This document shows positions 1 to 12,905 of a stretch of 64,000 nucleotides of DNA, piece after piece (position 1 is the stretch's first letter; each line of letters begins with the position of its first letter). Origin of the DNA: Macrostomum hystrix (Eukaryota; Platyhelminthes; Macrostomidae); assembly GCA_950097015.1 (NCBI GenBank), contig CATNEN010000001.1:16930501-16994500 (forward strand), in the 5' to 3' direction. Both the position numbers and the translations under genes were made by a program. The notes beneath the pieces are model-generated. The model saw only the letters and a list, made by a program, of their open reading frames with translations. It did no database searches and had not been told where the DNA came from.

Positions 1-699
1 AGAGGAGAGAGGAGAGAGGAGACAGGGGAGAGGAGACAGGAGAGAGGAGAGAGGAGACAGGGGAGAGGAGACAGGAGAGAGGAGAGAGGAGACAGGAGAC
101 AGGAGAGAGGAGAGAGGAGACAGGAGACAGGAGAGAGGAGAGAGGAGACAGGAGAGAGGAGAGAGGAGAGAGGAGAGAGGAGAGAGGAGACAGGAGACAG
201 GAGAGAGGAGACAGGAGACAGGAGAGAGGAGACAGGAGACAGGAGAGAGGAGAGAGGAGACAGGAGAGAGGAGAGAGGAGAGAGGAGACAGGGGAGAGGA
301 GACAGGAGAGAGGAGAGAGGAGACAGGGGAGAGGAGACAGGAGAGAGGAGAGAGGAGACAGGAGACAGGAGAGAGGAGAGAGGAGACAGGAGACAGGAGA
401 GAGGAGAGAGGAGACAGGAGAGAGGAGAGAGGAGAGAGGAGAGAGGAGACAGGAGACAGGAGAGAGGAGACAGGAGACAGGAGACAGGAGAGAGGAGAGA
501 GGAGAGAGAAGACAGGGGAGAGGAGACAGGAGAGAGGAGAGAGGAGACAGGGGAGAGGAGACAGGAGAGAGGAGAGTGGAGACAGGAGACAGGAGAGAGG
601 AGACAGGAGACAGGAGGGAGGAGAGAGGAGACAGGAGACAGGAGAGAGGAGACAGGAGACAGGAGAGAGGAGACAGGAGACAGGAGAGAGGAGAGAGGT
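1..699. repeat. Purine-rich minisatellite (GAGAGAGGAGACAG-type)
   Basis: Continuous AG-rich array of GGAGAGAG and GGAGACAG variants, cut by the window's left edge. Purines are on the + strand throughout, with rare C and T. Such tracts can form triplex DNA. Confidence 0.9.
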
Positions 700-1441
700 G
701 AAGGGGAGATTTGCTTCAGTTTAACAAATCCTGTTGGCTTGCATTCATCCAATCTGAGTCCAATATTGCAGCTGGTTTGCAATGCAAGGTTAGACCTCTA
801 ATTTATTATTGCAATAAAAGTTAATTAAAATTCAGTGAATTAACAGTTTATCACAAAGGTCAAACAATGTGCTACCTATGATATGCTTTGATTGTTGTAA
901 AAGCATCGAGCTTACAGCTTCAAGAACAGTTGCCAGAACCCATGAAACTGGTTGTTATAATGTAACCATTTCTTCTAGTTTAATTCTACCATTAGTTTCT
1001 GCCCTACCACTTGGAGTATATTGCAATTTCCTGACTAAATTTTTATGACTTGCTGGAACAAACAACAATATGAATAATGAAATTCAAACGAAAACTTAGG
1101 GTCCGGCTACATTACAAGTGTGCAATAGTTGCTTTTATTCTACATGCAATCCAGGGTGTCTAAGAGAAAATGCTGCTTTTCTCGGCGGCAAGCACTTTGT
1201 TTTTTTAATTTAGACTGAAAAAAAACTTAATTGAATTTAATATTTTGATACAATTGGATGTCGTGAAGCTAGGATAAAGCAGTTTGTGTTTATTAAAGAT
1301 GTGAATGTTTAACACTGACGGCATTTTACGCTATATATTTATTGCACCAAAAATAGACTCGTTATCCAACGATTTAACAATTAGAAGTATTGAGTTGCTA
1401 TGGCTAATGAGATTAGTTCCTTATATCAATGCAAATTAAAC
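700..1441. other. AT-rich unique sequence, no gene seen
   Basis: Nothing recognisable: no long ORF, no RNA gene, no clear repeat between the two arrays. Confidence 0.5.
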
Positions 1442-3660
1442 TCAACTTTGAGAGACTGAGACAGAGACTGAGACTGTGAGACTGTGAGACTGAGACTGTG
1501 AGACTGTGAGACTGAGACTGAGACTGTGAGACTGTGAGACTGAGACTGAGACTGTGAGACTGAGACTGTGAGACTGTGAGACTGAGACTGAGACTGAGAC
1601 TGAGACTGAGACTGAGACTGAGACTGTGAGACTGTGAGACTGAGACTGAGACTGAGACTGAGACTGAGACTGTGAGACTGTGAGACTGAGACTGAGACTG
1701 TGACTGTGACTGTGACTGTGAGACTGAGACTGAGACTGTGACTGTGACTGTGAGACTGAGACTGAGACTGAAACTGTGAGACTGAGACTGAGACTGAGAC
1801 TGAGACTGAAACTGTGAGACTGAGACTCAGACTGAGACTGAGACTGAGACTGTGAGACTGAGACTGAGACTGAGACTGAGACTGTGAGACTGAGACTGAG
1901 ACTGAGACTGAGACTGAGACTGAGACTGTGAGACTGTGAGACTGTGAGACTGAGACTGTGAGACTGAGACTGTGAGACTGTGAGACTGAGACTGAGACTG
2001 TGAGACTGAGACTGTGAGACTGTGAGACTGAGACTGAGACTGTGAGACTGAGACTGAGACTGTGAGACTGAGACTGTGAGACTGTGAGACTGAGACTGAG
2101 ACTGTGAGACTGAGACTGTGAGACTGTGAGACTGAGACTGAGACTGTGAGACTGAGACTGTGAGACTGTGAGACTGAGACTGAGACTGTGAGACTGAGAC
2201 TGTGAGACTGTGAGACTGAGACTGTGAGACTGAGACTGAGACTGAGACTGAGACTGAGACTGAGACTGAGACTGAGACTGTGAGACTGTGAGACTGAGAC
2301 TGAGACTGTGAGACTGAGACTGTGAGACTGTGAGACTGAGACTGAGACTGAGACTGAGACTGAGACTGTGAGACTGTGAGACTGAGACTGAGACTGTGAG
2401 ACTGAGACTGTGAGACTGTGAGACTGAGACTGAGACTGTGAGACTGAGACTGTGAGACTGTGAGACTGGGACTGAGACTGTGAGACTGAGACTGTGAGAC
2501 TGTGAGACTGAGACTGAGACTGTGAGACTGTGAGACTGAGACTGAGACTGTGAGACTGAGACTGTGAGACTGTGAGACTGAGACTGTGAGACTGAGACTG
2601 AGACTGAGACTGTGACTGTGACTGTGACTGTGAGACTGAGACTGAGACTGTGACTGTGACTGTGAGACTGAGACTGAGACTGAAACTGTGAGACTGAGAC
2701 TGAGACTGAGACTGAGACTGAGACTGAGACTGAGACTGAGACTGAGACTGTGAGACTGAGACTGTGAGACTGAGACTGTGAGACTGAGACTGAGACTGAG
2801 ACTGAGACTGAGACTGAGACTGAGACTGAGACTGAGACTGAGACTGAAACTGAGACTGAGACTGAGACTGAGACTGAGACTGAGACTGAGACTGAGACTG
2901 TGAGACTGAGACTGTGAGACTGTGAGACTGAGACTGAGACTGTGAGACTGAGACTGTGAGACTGTGAGACTGAGACTGAGACTGTGAGACTGAGACTGTG
3001 AGACTGTGAGACTGAGACTGAGACTGTGAGACTGAGACTGTGAGACTGTGAGACTGAGACTGTGAGACTGAGACTGAGACTGAGACTGTGACTGTGACTG
3101 TGACTGTGAGACTGAGACTGAGACTGTGACTGTGACTGTGAGACTGAGACTGAGACTGAAACTGTGAGACTGAGACTGAGACTGAGACTGAGACTGAGAC
3201 TGAGGCTGAGACTGAGACTGAGACTGTGAGACTGAGACTGTGAGACTGAGACTGTGAGACTGAGACTGAGACTGAGACTGAGACTGAAACTGAGACTGAG
3301 ACTGAGACTGAGACTGAGACTGAGACTGAGACTGAGACTGTGAGACTGAGACTGTGAGACTGAGACTGTGAGACTGAGACTGAGACTGTGAGACTGAGAC
3401 TGTGAGACTGTGAGACTGAGACTGAGACTGTGAGACTGAGACTGAGACTGAGACTGAGACTGAGACTGAGACTGAGACTGAGACTGAGACTGTGAGACTG
3501 AGACTGAGACTGAGACTGAGACTGAGACTGAGACTGTGAGACTGAGACTGAGACTGTGAGACTGAGACTGAGACTGAGACTGAGACTGAGACTGTGAGAC
3601 TGAGACTGAGACTGAGACTGAGACTGAGACTGAGACTGTGAGACCGAGACTGTGAGACTG
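1442..3660. repeat. 2.2-kb (GAGACT)/(GTGAGACT) array with higher-order structure
   Basis: Hexamer GAGACT interspersed with GTGAGACT and GTGACT variants. The 745-codon open frame on the minus strand (SVSVSQSQSQ) is a by-product of a stop-free repeat. A distinctive block with four GTGACT steps recurs near 1696, 2608 and 3084, showing internal segmental duplication. Confidence 0.95.
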
Positions 3661-4479
3661 TGAATAAATAAGGTACCAATTAATTCAGAAGATTCAGTTG
3701 AAGTACAGACAAGTCATTCGGAATCAAAGCAATTAAAAGTTTTACAACGAGCGGTGTTTGAGCTTCAACTACCCCAGCCCAACTGCACTGCTCAAACACT
3801 TGAGAACACCGGAATAAACAATGCTCAAAGACTTTTCAAATGCCTAGGTGGACAGAATCAAACAGAAAGATGTCGTGGCTACACTTGATAGAAAAATTGA
3901 ATGGTCAGTTTATGAGAAGAATATACACAGACAGAGTTCCATTGTCCTCCGAAACATTTCTACTTTCTGCTTGTAAGTCTGTCTGTTATATAGAATAAAC
4001 TGCACACTTGACATATCTTCAGAATCTTCCTCACTTAGTTCGAGTAACTCAAACAAGCAACTGCTCATTGGGCAGAGTTGAGTTATAGTTGAGAGTGGGG
4101 GGTACGAGTATTAAAGCATTTACAACATGCATAACAGCTTAGATTCCCATTGTGGATAGCAACTCTAGCAATAGAACTAATGACTAATATAATATCAGGC
4201 TAAGGGTTACAAGCATGAATATCGAAGCAGTCATCTGCTAGCCAATCAGAGAACGACATCGAAATTCAGCCAATGGAAATCCTTTTTCTACTCAAATGCT
4301 TTCTCTCTTCCCAGCGTGTAAAATGGGTTCTACTTAAGATCAGAATTATTGCTATTAAGGAATCACTGCAACTTATAGAAGTTTTGATTTTTTTTAGTTT
4401 GATTTTATGCTTACAGCATCGTGGACTGAGTGCAGTGCAGCAAATATGTTATGACAATTAATAGAGAATATTGACACGA
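3661..4479. other. Unique sequence, no gene seen
   Basis: Nothing recognisable apart from short random ORFs. It precedes the candidate signal-peptide exon. Confidence 0.4.
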
Positions 4480-4591
4480 ATGATTTTTGCTAAGATGCTG
4501 CCGCTGCTGTTGCTGCTTAAGCTGTGCAATATTGTACAGTCTGTAGCAATAACTGACAGCAATTCTGCTCTTTTGCAAAGCAACCATTTGG
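4480..4591 (+). CDS. Possible orphan first exon encoding a signal peptide
   Basis: An ATG at 4480 opens a frame beginning MIFAKMLPLLLLLKLCNIVQS, a good hydrophobic signal peptide, and runs to a strong donor (G|gtgagt at 4592). No partner exon is certain. A repeat-rich open region downstream (acceptor near 6250, then PPPSTTV-type repeats) could be read in phase as a mucin-like product, but nothing outside the repeat supports it. It cannot be spliced in phase to the exon holding the UNC5 signal peptide. Confidence 0.3.
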
Positions 4592-4926
4592 GTGAGTTTA
4601 TTGTTTCTTTTATTTATTGGGTTGAAACGTGTTTTTTTTCTATTTCATAACCAATGCAACAAAAGCTAGGTGTCAAATGTCAAATTCCCAATTTGTGAAA
4701 GGAAATCGTTAAAGAAAGAACTATAGACATTGTGTTTAGGTGTGCATTTCAATGGTGTTAGGCGAGAGCAGGGCTATAATATGCTAATGAGTTTATCTGC
4801 TATTTTCTGTCTTTCTGAATTTCTGATTTTCTGAGTTTTTCCGTCTCCGTGGAACCAGCTGAATGGAATCCAATTTCACGTTTGGATGAGTTCTGTACGA
4901 ATAAACTGTTATTTTCAGTTGGGAAC

Positions 4927-5710
4927 CTAGAGAGAAACTAGGTTAGAGAATAGGGGTAGACGACGAGGCGTCGATGAAGAGAGGTAGAGGACGAGGAAGA
5001 GGAAGAGAGGCAGAGGAAGAGGGATAGAGGAAGAGGGGTAGAGGAAGAAGTGGTAGAGGAAGAGGGATAGAGGAAGAGGGGTAGAGGAAGAAGGGTAGAG
5101 GAAGAGGGGTAGAGGAAGAAGGGGTAGAGGAATAAAGGTAAAGGAAGAGGGGTAGAGGAAGAGGGGCAGAGGAAGAGGGATAGAGGAAGAGGGGTAGAGG
5201 AAGAGAGGCGGAGGACTAGGGAATAGGAAGAGAGGCAGAGGACTAGGGAAGAGGAAGAAGGGATAGAGGAAGAGGGGTAGTGGAAGAAGGGGAGAGGAAG
5301 AGGGGTAGTGGAAAAAGGGGTAGAGGAAGAGGGGTAGTGGAAGAAGGGGTAGAGGAAGAGGGGTAGTGGAAGAAGGGGTAGAGGAAGAGGGGTAGTGGAA
5401 GAAGGGGTAGAGGAAGAGGGGTAGAGGAAGAGGGGTAGAGGAAGAGGGGTAGTGGAAGAAGGGGTAGTGGAAGAAGGAGTAGAGGAAGAGGGGTAGTGGA
5501 AGAAGGGGTAGAGGAAGAGGGGTAGTGGAAGAAGGGGTAGTGGAAGAAGGAGTAGAGGAAGAGGGGCAGTGGAAGAAGGGGTAGAGGAAGAGGGTAGTGG
5601 AAGAAGGGGTAGAGGAAGAGGGGTTGAGGAAGAGGGGTAGTGGAAGAAGGGGTAGTGGAAGAGGGGTAGGGGAAGAGAGGTACAGGGGTAGTGGAAAATG
5701 ATGGTGGAAG
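4927..5710. repeat. Purine-rich minisatellite (GGAAGAGGGGTAG-type)
   Basis: Units of about 12-15 bp built from GAGGAAGAGGGGTA and GTGGAAGAAGGGGTA. Overlapping open frames on the minus strand (PLPLFLYPSS) are repeat artefacts with no homology. Confidence 0.9.
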
Positions 5711-5745
5711 GAGACAATGATAAAGGCTGTATCGTGTGCAATCAA

Positions 5746-6290
5746 ACCAGGGCGAAATTAAAATTAAGACAAATTTTTACGAGTAACAATGGCAATAGAC
5801 TTTTAGTTAGTTTTTTTTCTTAGTCTCGCATCGAACTGAATTCCAAAAGTTATTTTTCGAACAAAAATTTCGATCATTCACAAAAATCATTACCAAATCT
5901 TGATTGGCATGGGATTAACAAGCCGTTCCCCAGAATCCTCAATAGACTCTAGCTTCATCAAACTCAATAAAATGCTACCTGAACAGCAGCAGCAGTATGT
6001 ATATCCATTGTACTCAGTGTTGTTAAATTATTAATAGACTTACATTGCTACCGCTAGTGGCCTACAACCGTTCTGGGTTTGATGGGGTCTGGGCTCAAGC
6101 GATCTCTGGTCTCAGAGGATCAGTCGGAGGGAAGTAGTTTATGGCTTAGTTGCACAATGGCTCGCGGTAACGTCAGCATTGCGCTGGAGGCGACATAACA
6201 AGTGTGTTGTAACCCTGCTGGCATTGAAGGGGAGTTCGCAAACTTTGCATTTCAGTCCAATACTGTTCAGCAGCATCGCATTTTCATTTT
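5746..6290. other. Unique sequence, no gene seen
   Basis: Nothing recognisable. A possible splice acceptor (tttcag, about 6250) precedes the 21-bp repeat. Confidence 0.4.
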
Positions 6291-6292
6291 GT

Positions 6293-6755
6293 GCCCCTTC
6301 TACCACCGTTCCGCCCTCTTCTTCCACCGTTCCGCCCCCTTCTACCACCGTTCCGCCCCCTTCTACCACCGTTCCGCCCCCTTCTACCACCGTTCCGCCC
6401 CCTTCTTCCACCGTTCCGCCCCCTTCTACCACCGTTCCGCCCCCTTCTACCACCGTTCCGCCCCCTTCTACCACCGTTCCGCCCCCTTCTACCACCGTTC
6501 CGCCCCCTTCTACCACCGTTCCGCCCCCTTCTACCACCGTTCCGCCCCCTTCTACCACCGTTCCGCCCCCTTCTACCACCGTTCCGCCCCCTTCTACCAC
6601 CGTTCCGCCCTTTTCAACAAACCATTCTGCCCCCTTCTACCACCGTTCCGCCCTCTTCTTCCACCGTTCCGCCCTCTTCTACCACCGTTTCGCCCTCTTC
6701 TACCACCGTTCCGCCCTCTTCTACCACCGTTCCGCCCCCTTCTACCGCTGTTCCG
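6293..6755. repeat. 21-bp minisatellite (TTCTACCACCGTTCCGCCCCC)
   Basis: About 20 copies of a 21-bp unit, with TTCTTC variants and an irregular block at 6610-6630. The period is a multiple of three, so all three + frames and one - frame stay open. One frame reads as 7-residue PPPSTTV repeats, like a mucin VNTR. Coding status is unproven. Confidence 0.85.
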
Positions 6756-6769
6756 CTCCAAGCTACCAG

Positions 6770-7250
6770 TTTAGCTTGTATTTCGAGTAGCGATGAACAA
6801 GTAATAAATCTTTTTTCTAGCACCAAATCGAATGCGATAATAGAAGGACAAATCTTTGTATTTGTTTGCACTGACTGCTGAAAAAACGTTTATGTTTTAT
6901 CTGAACTGTCATGTCGGCAAAAATTCCTACAGCCTTATCTAGGATAAAAATGAGCAGACAAGCAAAAAAGTTTATGATTTTAAGCTACTCGGTTTTTTAT
7001 TATTGGGATCTATCTAGTAGAGCGTGTTTGCTTTGCAATGAGACAGCGGCGGTGTAACATAAAAAAGGTATCAATTAGTCTTCTGTGGCGCCATGCTGCC
7101 ATTAGTTCTGCTGTTCAAATTTGTCGGAAATTGGTCACCTTCTGCTTGCGGTGCAGTGGGTAGGCAATTTATAGTAGATTAGCTGGGAAGAAAACACGAA
7201 ACATTTTAGTTTTTTCTTGTCTTGATCCTCCTGCAGAACATTGCTGCGAA
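6770..7250. other. Unique sequence, no gene seen
   Basis: No supported coding or RNA feature. Confidence 0.4.
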
Positions 7251-7253
7251 TCA

Positions 7254-7745
7254 GGGAATGGGTCAGTCAGGGAATGGGTCAGTCAGGGAATGGGTCAGTC
7301 AGGTAATGGGTAAGTCAGGGAATGGGTCAGTCAGGGAATGGGTAAGTCAGGGAATGGGTCAGTCAGGGAATGGGTCAGTCAGGTAATGGGTAAGTCAGGG
7401 AATGGGTCAGTCAGGGAATGGGTCAGTCAGGTAATGGGTAAGTCAGGGAATGGGTCAGTCAGGGAATGGGTAAGTCAGGGAATGGGTCAGTCAGGGAATG
7501 GGTCAGTCAGGGAATGGGTAAGTCAGGGAATGGGTCAGTCAGGGAATGGGTCAGTCAGGTAATGGGTAAGTCAGGGAATGGGTCAGTCAGGGAATGGGTC
7601 CGTTAGGAATAGGTCAGTTAGGAATGAGTCAGTCAGGTAATGGGTCAGTCAGGAATGGGTCAGTTAGGAATGGGTCAGCCAGGGAATGGGTCAGTCAGGT
7701 AATGGGTCAGTCAGTAATGGGTCAATGTCAGTCAGGGAATGGGTC
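7254..7745. repeat. 16-bp minisatellite (GGGAATGGGTCAGTCA)
   Basis: About 30 copies, with regular GTAATGGGTAAGTCA variants. It abuts the TATC microsatellite directly. Confidence 0.9.
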
Positions 7746-7751
7746 AGTCCT

Positions 7752-7769
7752 TGTCTATCTATCTATCTG

Positions 7770-7855
<86 letters not shown>

Positions 7856-7873
7856 CATCTATCTATCTATCTG

Positions 7874-7956
<83 letters not shown>

Positions 7957-7961
7957 GTCTG

Positions 7962-7994
<33 letters not shown>

Positions 7995-7995
7995 T
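7752..7995. repeat. (ATCT)n microsatellite
   Basis: About 60 tetranucleotide units with few interruptions (ATCC, GTCT). Confidence 0.97.
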
Positions 7996-8590
7996 CATGT
8001 CTAGCAAACGAATTTTCTTGATAGAAAGTTTCTCAACGCACGATTCATAGTTCCTTCGGTTCCTTAAAGTAGATTTTAATTGAAGTGAATGCTGTGCCAG
8101 CTAAAGCTTATATTTTTGTAATCACTCGAATTTTATGGCTCGGATTTAGCAGCAGAAAAGGTCATAATGAAAAACACTGTGTTGAAGGCCCGGGTGTATC
8201 CTGCCCAAAGTTTGGGATTCTTAATTGGAAGCGTCTGCCAGCCTCTACGTGCGTTCAGAATTACAATTTCGGTCGTCAAAAAAATACTTTAGCCCCACTT
8301 GCGGGCAATAAAAATGTCTTGCATTTTTAGGACACCACCTGAAGCGCGTGTGCAATCCTTAAGTAGTCATGGAAATCCCATATTTGGGAGCTTAATGATG
8401 TCTAGAATTCCCTGTCAAGGTGAAATCGAGAAGGTTTATAATAATGCCATTACTGGTTTGCTAGGTCTGTCAGGTACCTGACCTAGCTTTACTTTTCTGT
8501 TACATTTTTATTATCCATACAACTTTAGTTTAGAAACTTTTTGGAGTTGAAAATTACTGAACCGCTAAATATATTAAAAATCAGAAAAAA
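7996..8590. other. Unique sequence, no gene seen
   Basis: Two short + strand ORFs (about 60-81 codons) lack any recognisable domain or homolog. Confidence 0.4.
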
Positions 8591-10365
8591 CCCATTCAAA
8601 ATCCACAAAACACATTCAAAATCCCCAAAACCCGTTCAAAATCCCCAAAACCAATTCAAAAGCCCCAAAACCCATTCCAAATCCCCATAACACGTTCAAA
8701 ATCCCCAAAACCCATTCAAAAGCCCCAAAACCCATTCAAAATCCCTAAAACCAATTCAAAATCCACAAAACCAATTCAAAATCCACAAAACCAATTCAAA
8801 ATCCACAAAAACCAATTCAAAATCCACAAAAACCAATTCAAAATCCACAAACCCATTTAAAAGTTACAAAACCCATTTAAAAGTTACGAAACCCATTTAA
8901 AAGCCACAAAACCCATTCAAAAGCCCCAAAACCCAATTCAAAATCCACAAAACCTATTTAAAATCCACAAAACCCATTTCAAAGTTACAAAACCCATACG
9001 AAATCTGCAAAATCCACAAAACCCATTTAAAATCCACAAAACCCATTTAAAATCCACAAAACCCGTTCAAAATCCCCAAAACCCGTTCAAAATCCCCAAA
9101 ACCCGTTCAAAATCCCCAAAACCAATTCAAAAACCCCAAAACCAATTCAAAAGCCACAAAACCCATTTAAAGTCCACAAAACCCATTTAAAATCCACAAA
9201 ACCCACTCAAAAGCCCCAAAACCCATTTAAAATCCAGAAAACCCTTTTAAAATCCACAAAACCCATTTAAAAGTTACAAAACCCATTTAAAATCCACAAA
9301 ACCCGTTCAAAATCCCCAAAACCCGTTAAAAATCCCCAAAACCAATTCAAAAACCCCAAAACCAATTCAAAAGCCCCAAAACCCATTCAAAAACCACAAA
9401 ACCCATTCAAAAGCCACAAAACCCATTCAAAAGCCACAAAACCCATTCAAAATCCCCAAAACCCATTCAAAATCCACAAAACCCATTCAAAATCCACAAA
9501 ACCCATTTAAAATTTACAAAATCCATTCAAAAGCCCCAAAACCCATTCAAAATCCACAAAACCCATTCAAAATTTACAAAACCCATTCAAAATCCACAAA
9601 ACCCATTCAAAATCCACAAAACCCATTTAAAATTTACAAAACCCATTCAAAATCCACAAAACCCATTTAAAATTTACAAAACCCATTCAAAATCCACAAA
9701 ACCCATTTAAAATTTACAAAACCCATTCAAAATCCACAAAACCCATTTAAAATTTACAAAACCCATTCAAAATCCACAAAACCCATTTAAAATTTACAAA
9801 ACCCATTCAAAATCCACAAAACTTATTTAAAATTTACAAAACCCATTCAAAATCCACAAAACTTATTTAAAATTTACAAAACCCATTCAAAATCCACAAA
9901 ACCCATTTAAAATTTACAAAATCCATTCAAAATCCACAAAACCCATTTAAAATTTACAAAACCCATTCAAAATCCACAAAACCCATTCAAAATCCACAAA
10001 ACCCATTCAAAAGCCACAAAACCCATTTAAAATTTACAAAACCCATTCAAAATCCACAAAACCCATTCAAAATCCACAAAACCCATTCAAAAGCCACAAA
10101 ACCCATTTAAAATTTACAAAACCCATTCAAAATCCACAGAACCCATTCAAAATCCACAAAACCCATTTAAAATTTACAAAACCCATTCAAAATCCACAAA
10201 ACTAATTCAAAATTTACAAAACCCATTCAAAATCCACAAAACCCATTTAAAATTTACAAAACCCATTCGAAATCCACAAAACCCATTCAAAATCCCCAAA
10301 ACCCATTCAAAATCCACAAAACCCATTTAAAATTTACAAAACCCATACGAAATCTGCAAAATCCA
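8591..10365. repeat. 1.8-kb, 20-bp minisatellite (AAAACCCATTCAAAATCCAC)
   Basis: About 88 units of 20 bp with many single-base variants. The 3' half alternates CATTCAAAATCCAC and CATTTAAAATTTAC units as a 40-bp higher-order repeat. Confidence 0.95.
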
Positions 10366-10370
10366 CAATC

Positions 10371-11030
10371 CTTTTGAGACTCTTTCCCTCTTTCGAGTTA
10401 CTCAAAGTTAGCGAGCAAAGTTGGTGTTAACAAAGACAATAGACTGAGTTGGGGTTCGTGACAACCCAGAATCTATCTCTTCAAATTCGCTAATTTCGTG
10501 ATATATTTAGAAATCACGCCTATCAAAGTAACCTGACCTCGAACCCAGAAAAAGGCGAGTGACATTTTGGCCTCATTTGTGGCCATGGAGATCTGATAAA
10601 CGTTGATGATGCAACACAGTCGCCATGATTGATGGCCGCCGATAAGAAGCATAGTGGAAATGGTTTTTATTTTTTATATAATTCCTGCTCAAAGCCTGAT
10701 GGAGTGGTTGATTCGCTTTGCTACAATTATAGAAAAAGGCTCATTAATTTTTTATAATCCTTACAAAACCTCACGGACCAGGGTTAATGAGTGATCTTTG
10801 TTGCGATCTTGTTTCAAGAGCTGTTGAGACACGATTGCTACGGAAGCAGTTATTATAGTTAACGGGCTTCCTCTATCCTCAAACTGAGCTTAGTAATTAC
10901 TTTTTTGTCCTTCATTTTGGATGTCGTGTTACCATGATTTGACAATCTGTCATTAAATTTCTAGATGCAATGTTGCCATTCAAAAAAACTATTTTGTTTA
11001 ATAAAAGATTAATTTGATGCCTAAAAATCG
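10371..11030. other. Unique sequence, no gene seen
   Basis: No supported feature. Confidence 0.4.
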
Positions 11031-11034
11031 TGTC

Positions 11035-11505
11035 TAATTACTAAAATCATATATTGATTACTGAAACTGTATTTCATTACTGAAATTGTTTTCTGATTAC
11101 AAAATTTATTTTGCTGATTACTGAAATGGTTTCTGATTACTGAAATCGTTTCTGATTACTGAAATCGTTTCTGATTACTGAAATGGTTTCTGATTACTGA
11201 AATAATTTCTGATTACTGAAATCGTTTCTGATTACTGAAATCGTTTCTGATTACTGAAATCGTTTCTGATTAATTAATTCGTTTTTCTGATTGCTGAAAT
11301 GGTTTCTGATTACTGAAATCGTTTCTGATTACTGAAATCGTTTCTGATTACTTAAATCGTTTTTCTGATTGCTGAAATGGTTTCTGATTACTGAAATAGT
11401 TTCTGATTACTGAAATGGTTTCTGATTACTGAAATAGTTTCTGATTACTGAAATAGTTTCTGATTACTGAAATAGTTTCTGATTACTGAAATGGTTTCTG
11501 ACTAC
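11035..11505. repeat. 19-bp minisatellite (TTTCTGATTACTGAAATCG)
   Basis: About 22 units; the first few are diverged. Confidence 0.9.
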
Positions 11506-11509
11506 TGTA

Positions 11510-12714
11510 GAAACTGATAAAATCGATCGGAAATCCAAAAGCAGTTAAATGCAGGCAGCACCCATGAGCAGCCATCCATTATGCTATTTTATATCCACTT
11601 TCATCACAGACCAACAATCCCTGACTAGCCATTTGACATTGGCACTGCTTGATGGGCTATTCCCTGCACCCACCCCAGGCCGCAGAACCCTGCACCACCA
11701 TCCCAGACAGTTGCAGAAAAACTCCACTTCACAAGTAAAGGAAACAAGCTTGACATACTGCAATGTAGCATTCAACATTAACATAACAGATAGATAGGGC
11801 GCGCCAACCCATCCGCCAATGTCTAGCAGCTCACGACTGGGCTCCACCCACCGGCTCCCTCCCCAACAACCACCCACCTAAGCCTCCCCAACCCCTCCTG
11901 TTTTCGGAACAATTATCGAGACTAGAGGTTACAAGGCAGGGAGAGACAGGGGTAGAGCAGTGGCTGGTGGCTTGCTAGACTGCCTGCCGCCATGCCTGGT
12001 GCCGCCGCCGCAGCCGCCGCCGCCGCCGCCGCTACCGCCGCCGCCCCACCTCATAGGTCCAGGTCCAATGCCTTCAAACCCAAACCCTTGTCATGTGAAG
12101 AGCATACAGGCACGCGGGCCCTCTGTCTGTCTGTCTGTGTGTGTCTGTGTGTGTCTGTGTGCGCGTGTGTGTGGCGACAGTCAGTCGGCTTTTGATGCCA
12201 ATCTCTTCTTAGTCTAACCCCGTGCACCCTTCTACATGCCTTGAAAACCTGCCACCGTGCATAGTCCGTGCAATGGATTGGTCGGTTCAAAAAGGATTTT
12301 TTTGGCACAAGCCTTTTTATATACCATTTATTCATATATGGTTACAAGCTACTGCTGAACATGACCGGGTAGTGTGCGCGTTCCAGTGGTAGCCCCATGG
12401 ACACTCAAGCACGCTTCTAAACTGAAATAATTATAGAACACAGATGCCTGACTACTGCGGGCCTCTCTGTTGTGTCTTTTTTTACTTCCGGGGAACGAAC
12501 AAGCGACCATCCGATGGGGGGAGAGCCGTCGTTCTTTTACTACGTTTTCTCCGTCGTTCAATATTTTTTTAGCTTCGTGCGCATCAAGGGAACACTCAAC
12601 TTTCTAATTAGCAGTCTTTGATTACTACTCTGATTTATAAGTAGTATATTTTCAAACTGGCAATTTAGAAATTCATACAAATTCTTTCTTTTTTTCTAAT
12701 TTTCCTGAAGTTGC
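11510..12714. other. Unique and low-complexity sequence, no secure gene
   Basis: Contains a GCC-rich run (about 12000-12050) and a (CTGT)/(GTGT) tract (12121-12170). No convincing exon. Confidence 0.4.
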
Positions 12715-12905
12715 ACCAAGGCCCCTGACCTCGATTCCGTGGCAAGGCCACATTACTTAGGGGCTTGTCTTACAATTTAGGACATTGCCTCCAAGGCACA
12801 GCGCGAGCGTAAGCTGCGTGAGAAAGTCAGGGCAGATGTACACACCTGTGTGAGTGTGTGCCTGCGTACAGTATCTGTGTGCGTGTGTGCTCAGGAGTCA
12901 GTGTC
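12715..12905 (+). mobile_element. SINE family B, diverged copy lacking box A
   Basis: Shares with 44901-45200 the box B region (CTCGATTCC), then GATGTACACACCTGTGTGAG, TGTGTGCCTGCGTAC and TGTGTGCTCAGGAGTCAG. The 5' tRNA half is missing or unrecognisable, as in a 5'-truncated insertion. Confidence 0.6.

Noticed and set aside
1-3660. Telomeric repeat at the window edge
   Set aside because: Units are GAGACT and GAGAGAGGAGACAG; no TTAGGG-type repeat is present.
1442-3679. 745-codon minus-strand frame of Ser/Gln/Val/Leu repeats
   Set aside because: Entirely within a hexamer array that lacks stops; no unique sequence or domain.
4927-5745. Two overlapping ~270-codon minus-strand frames rich in Pro, Ser and Leu
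   Set aside because: Different frames of the same purine-rich minisatellite; no homology.
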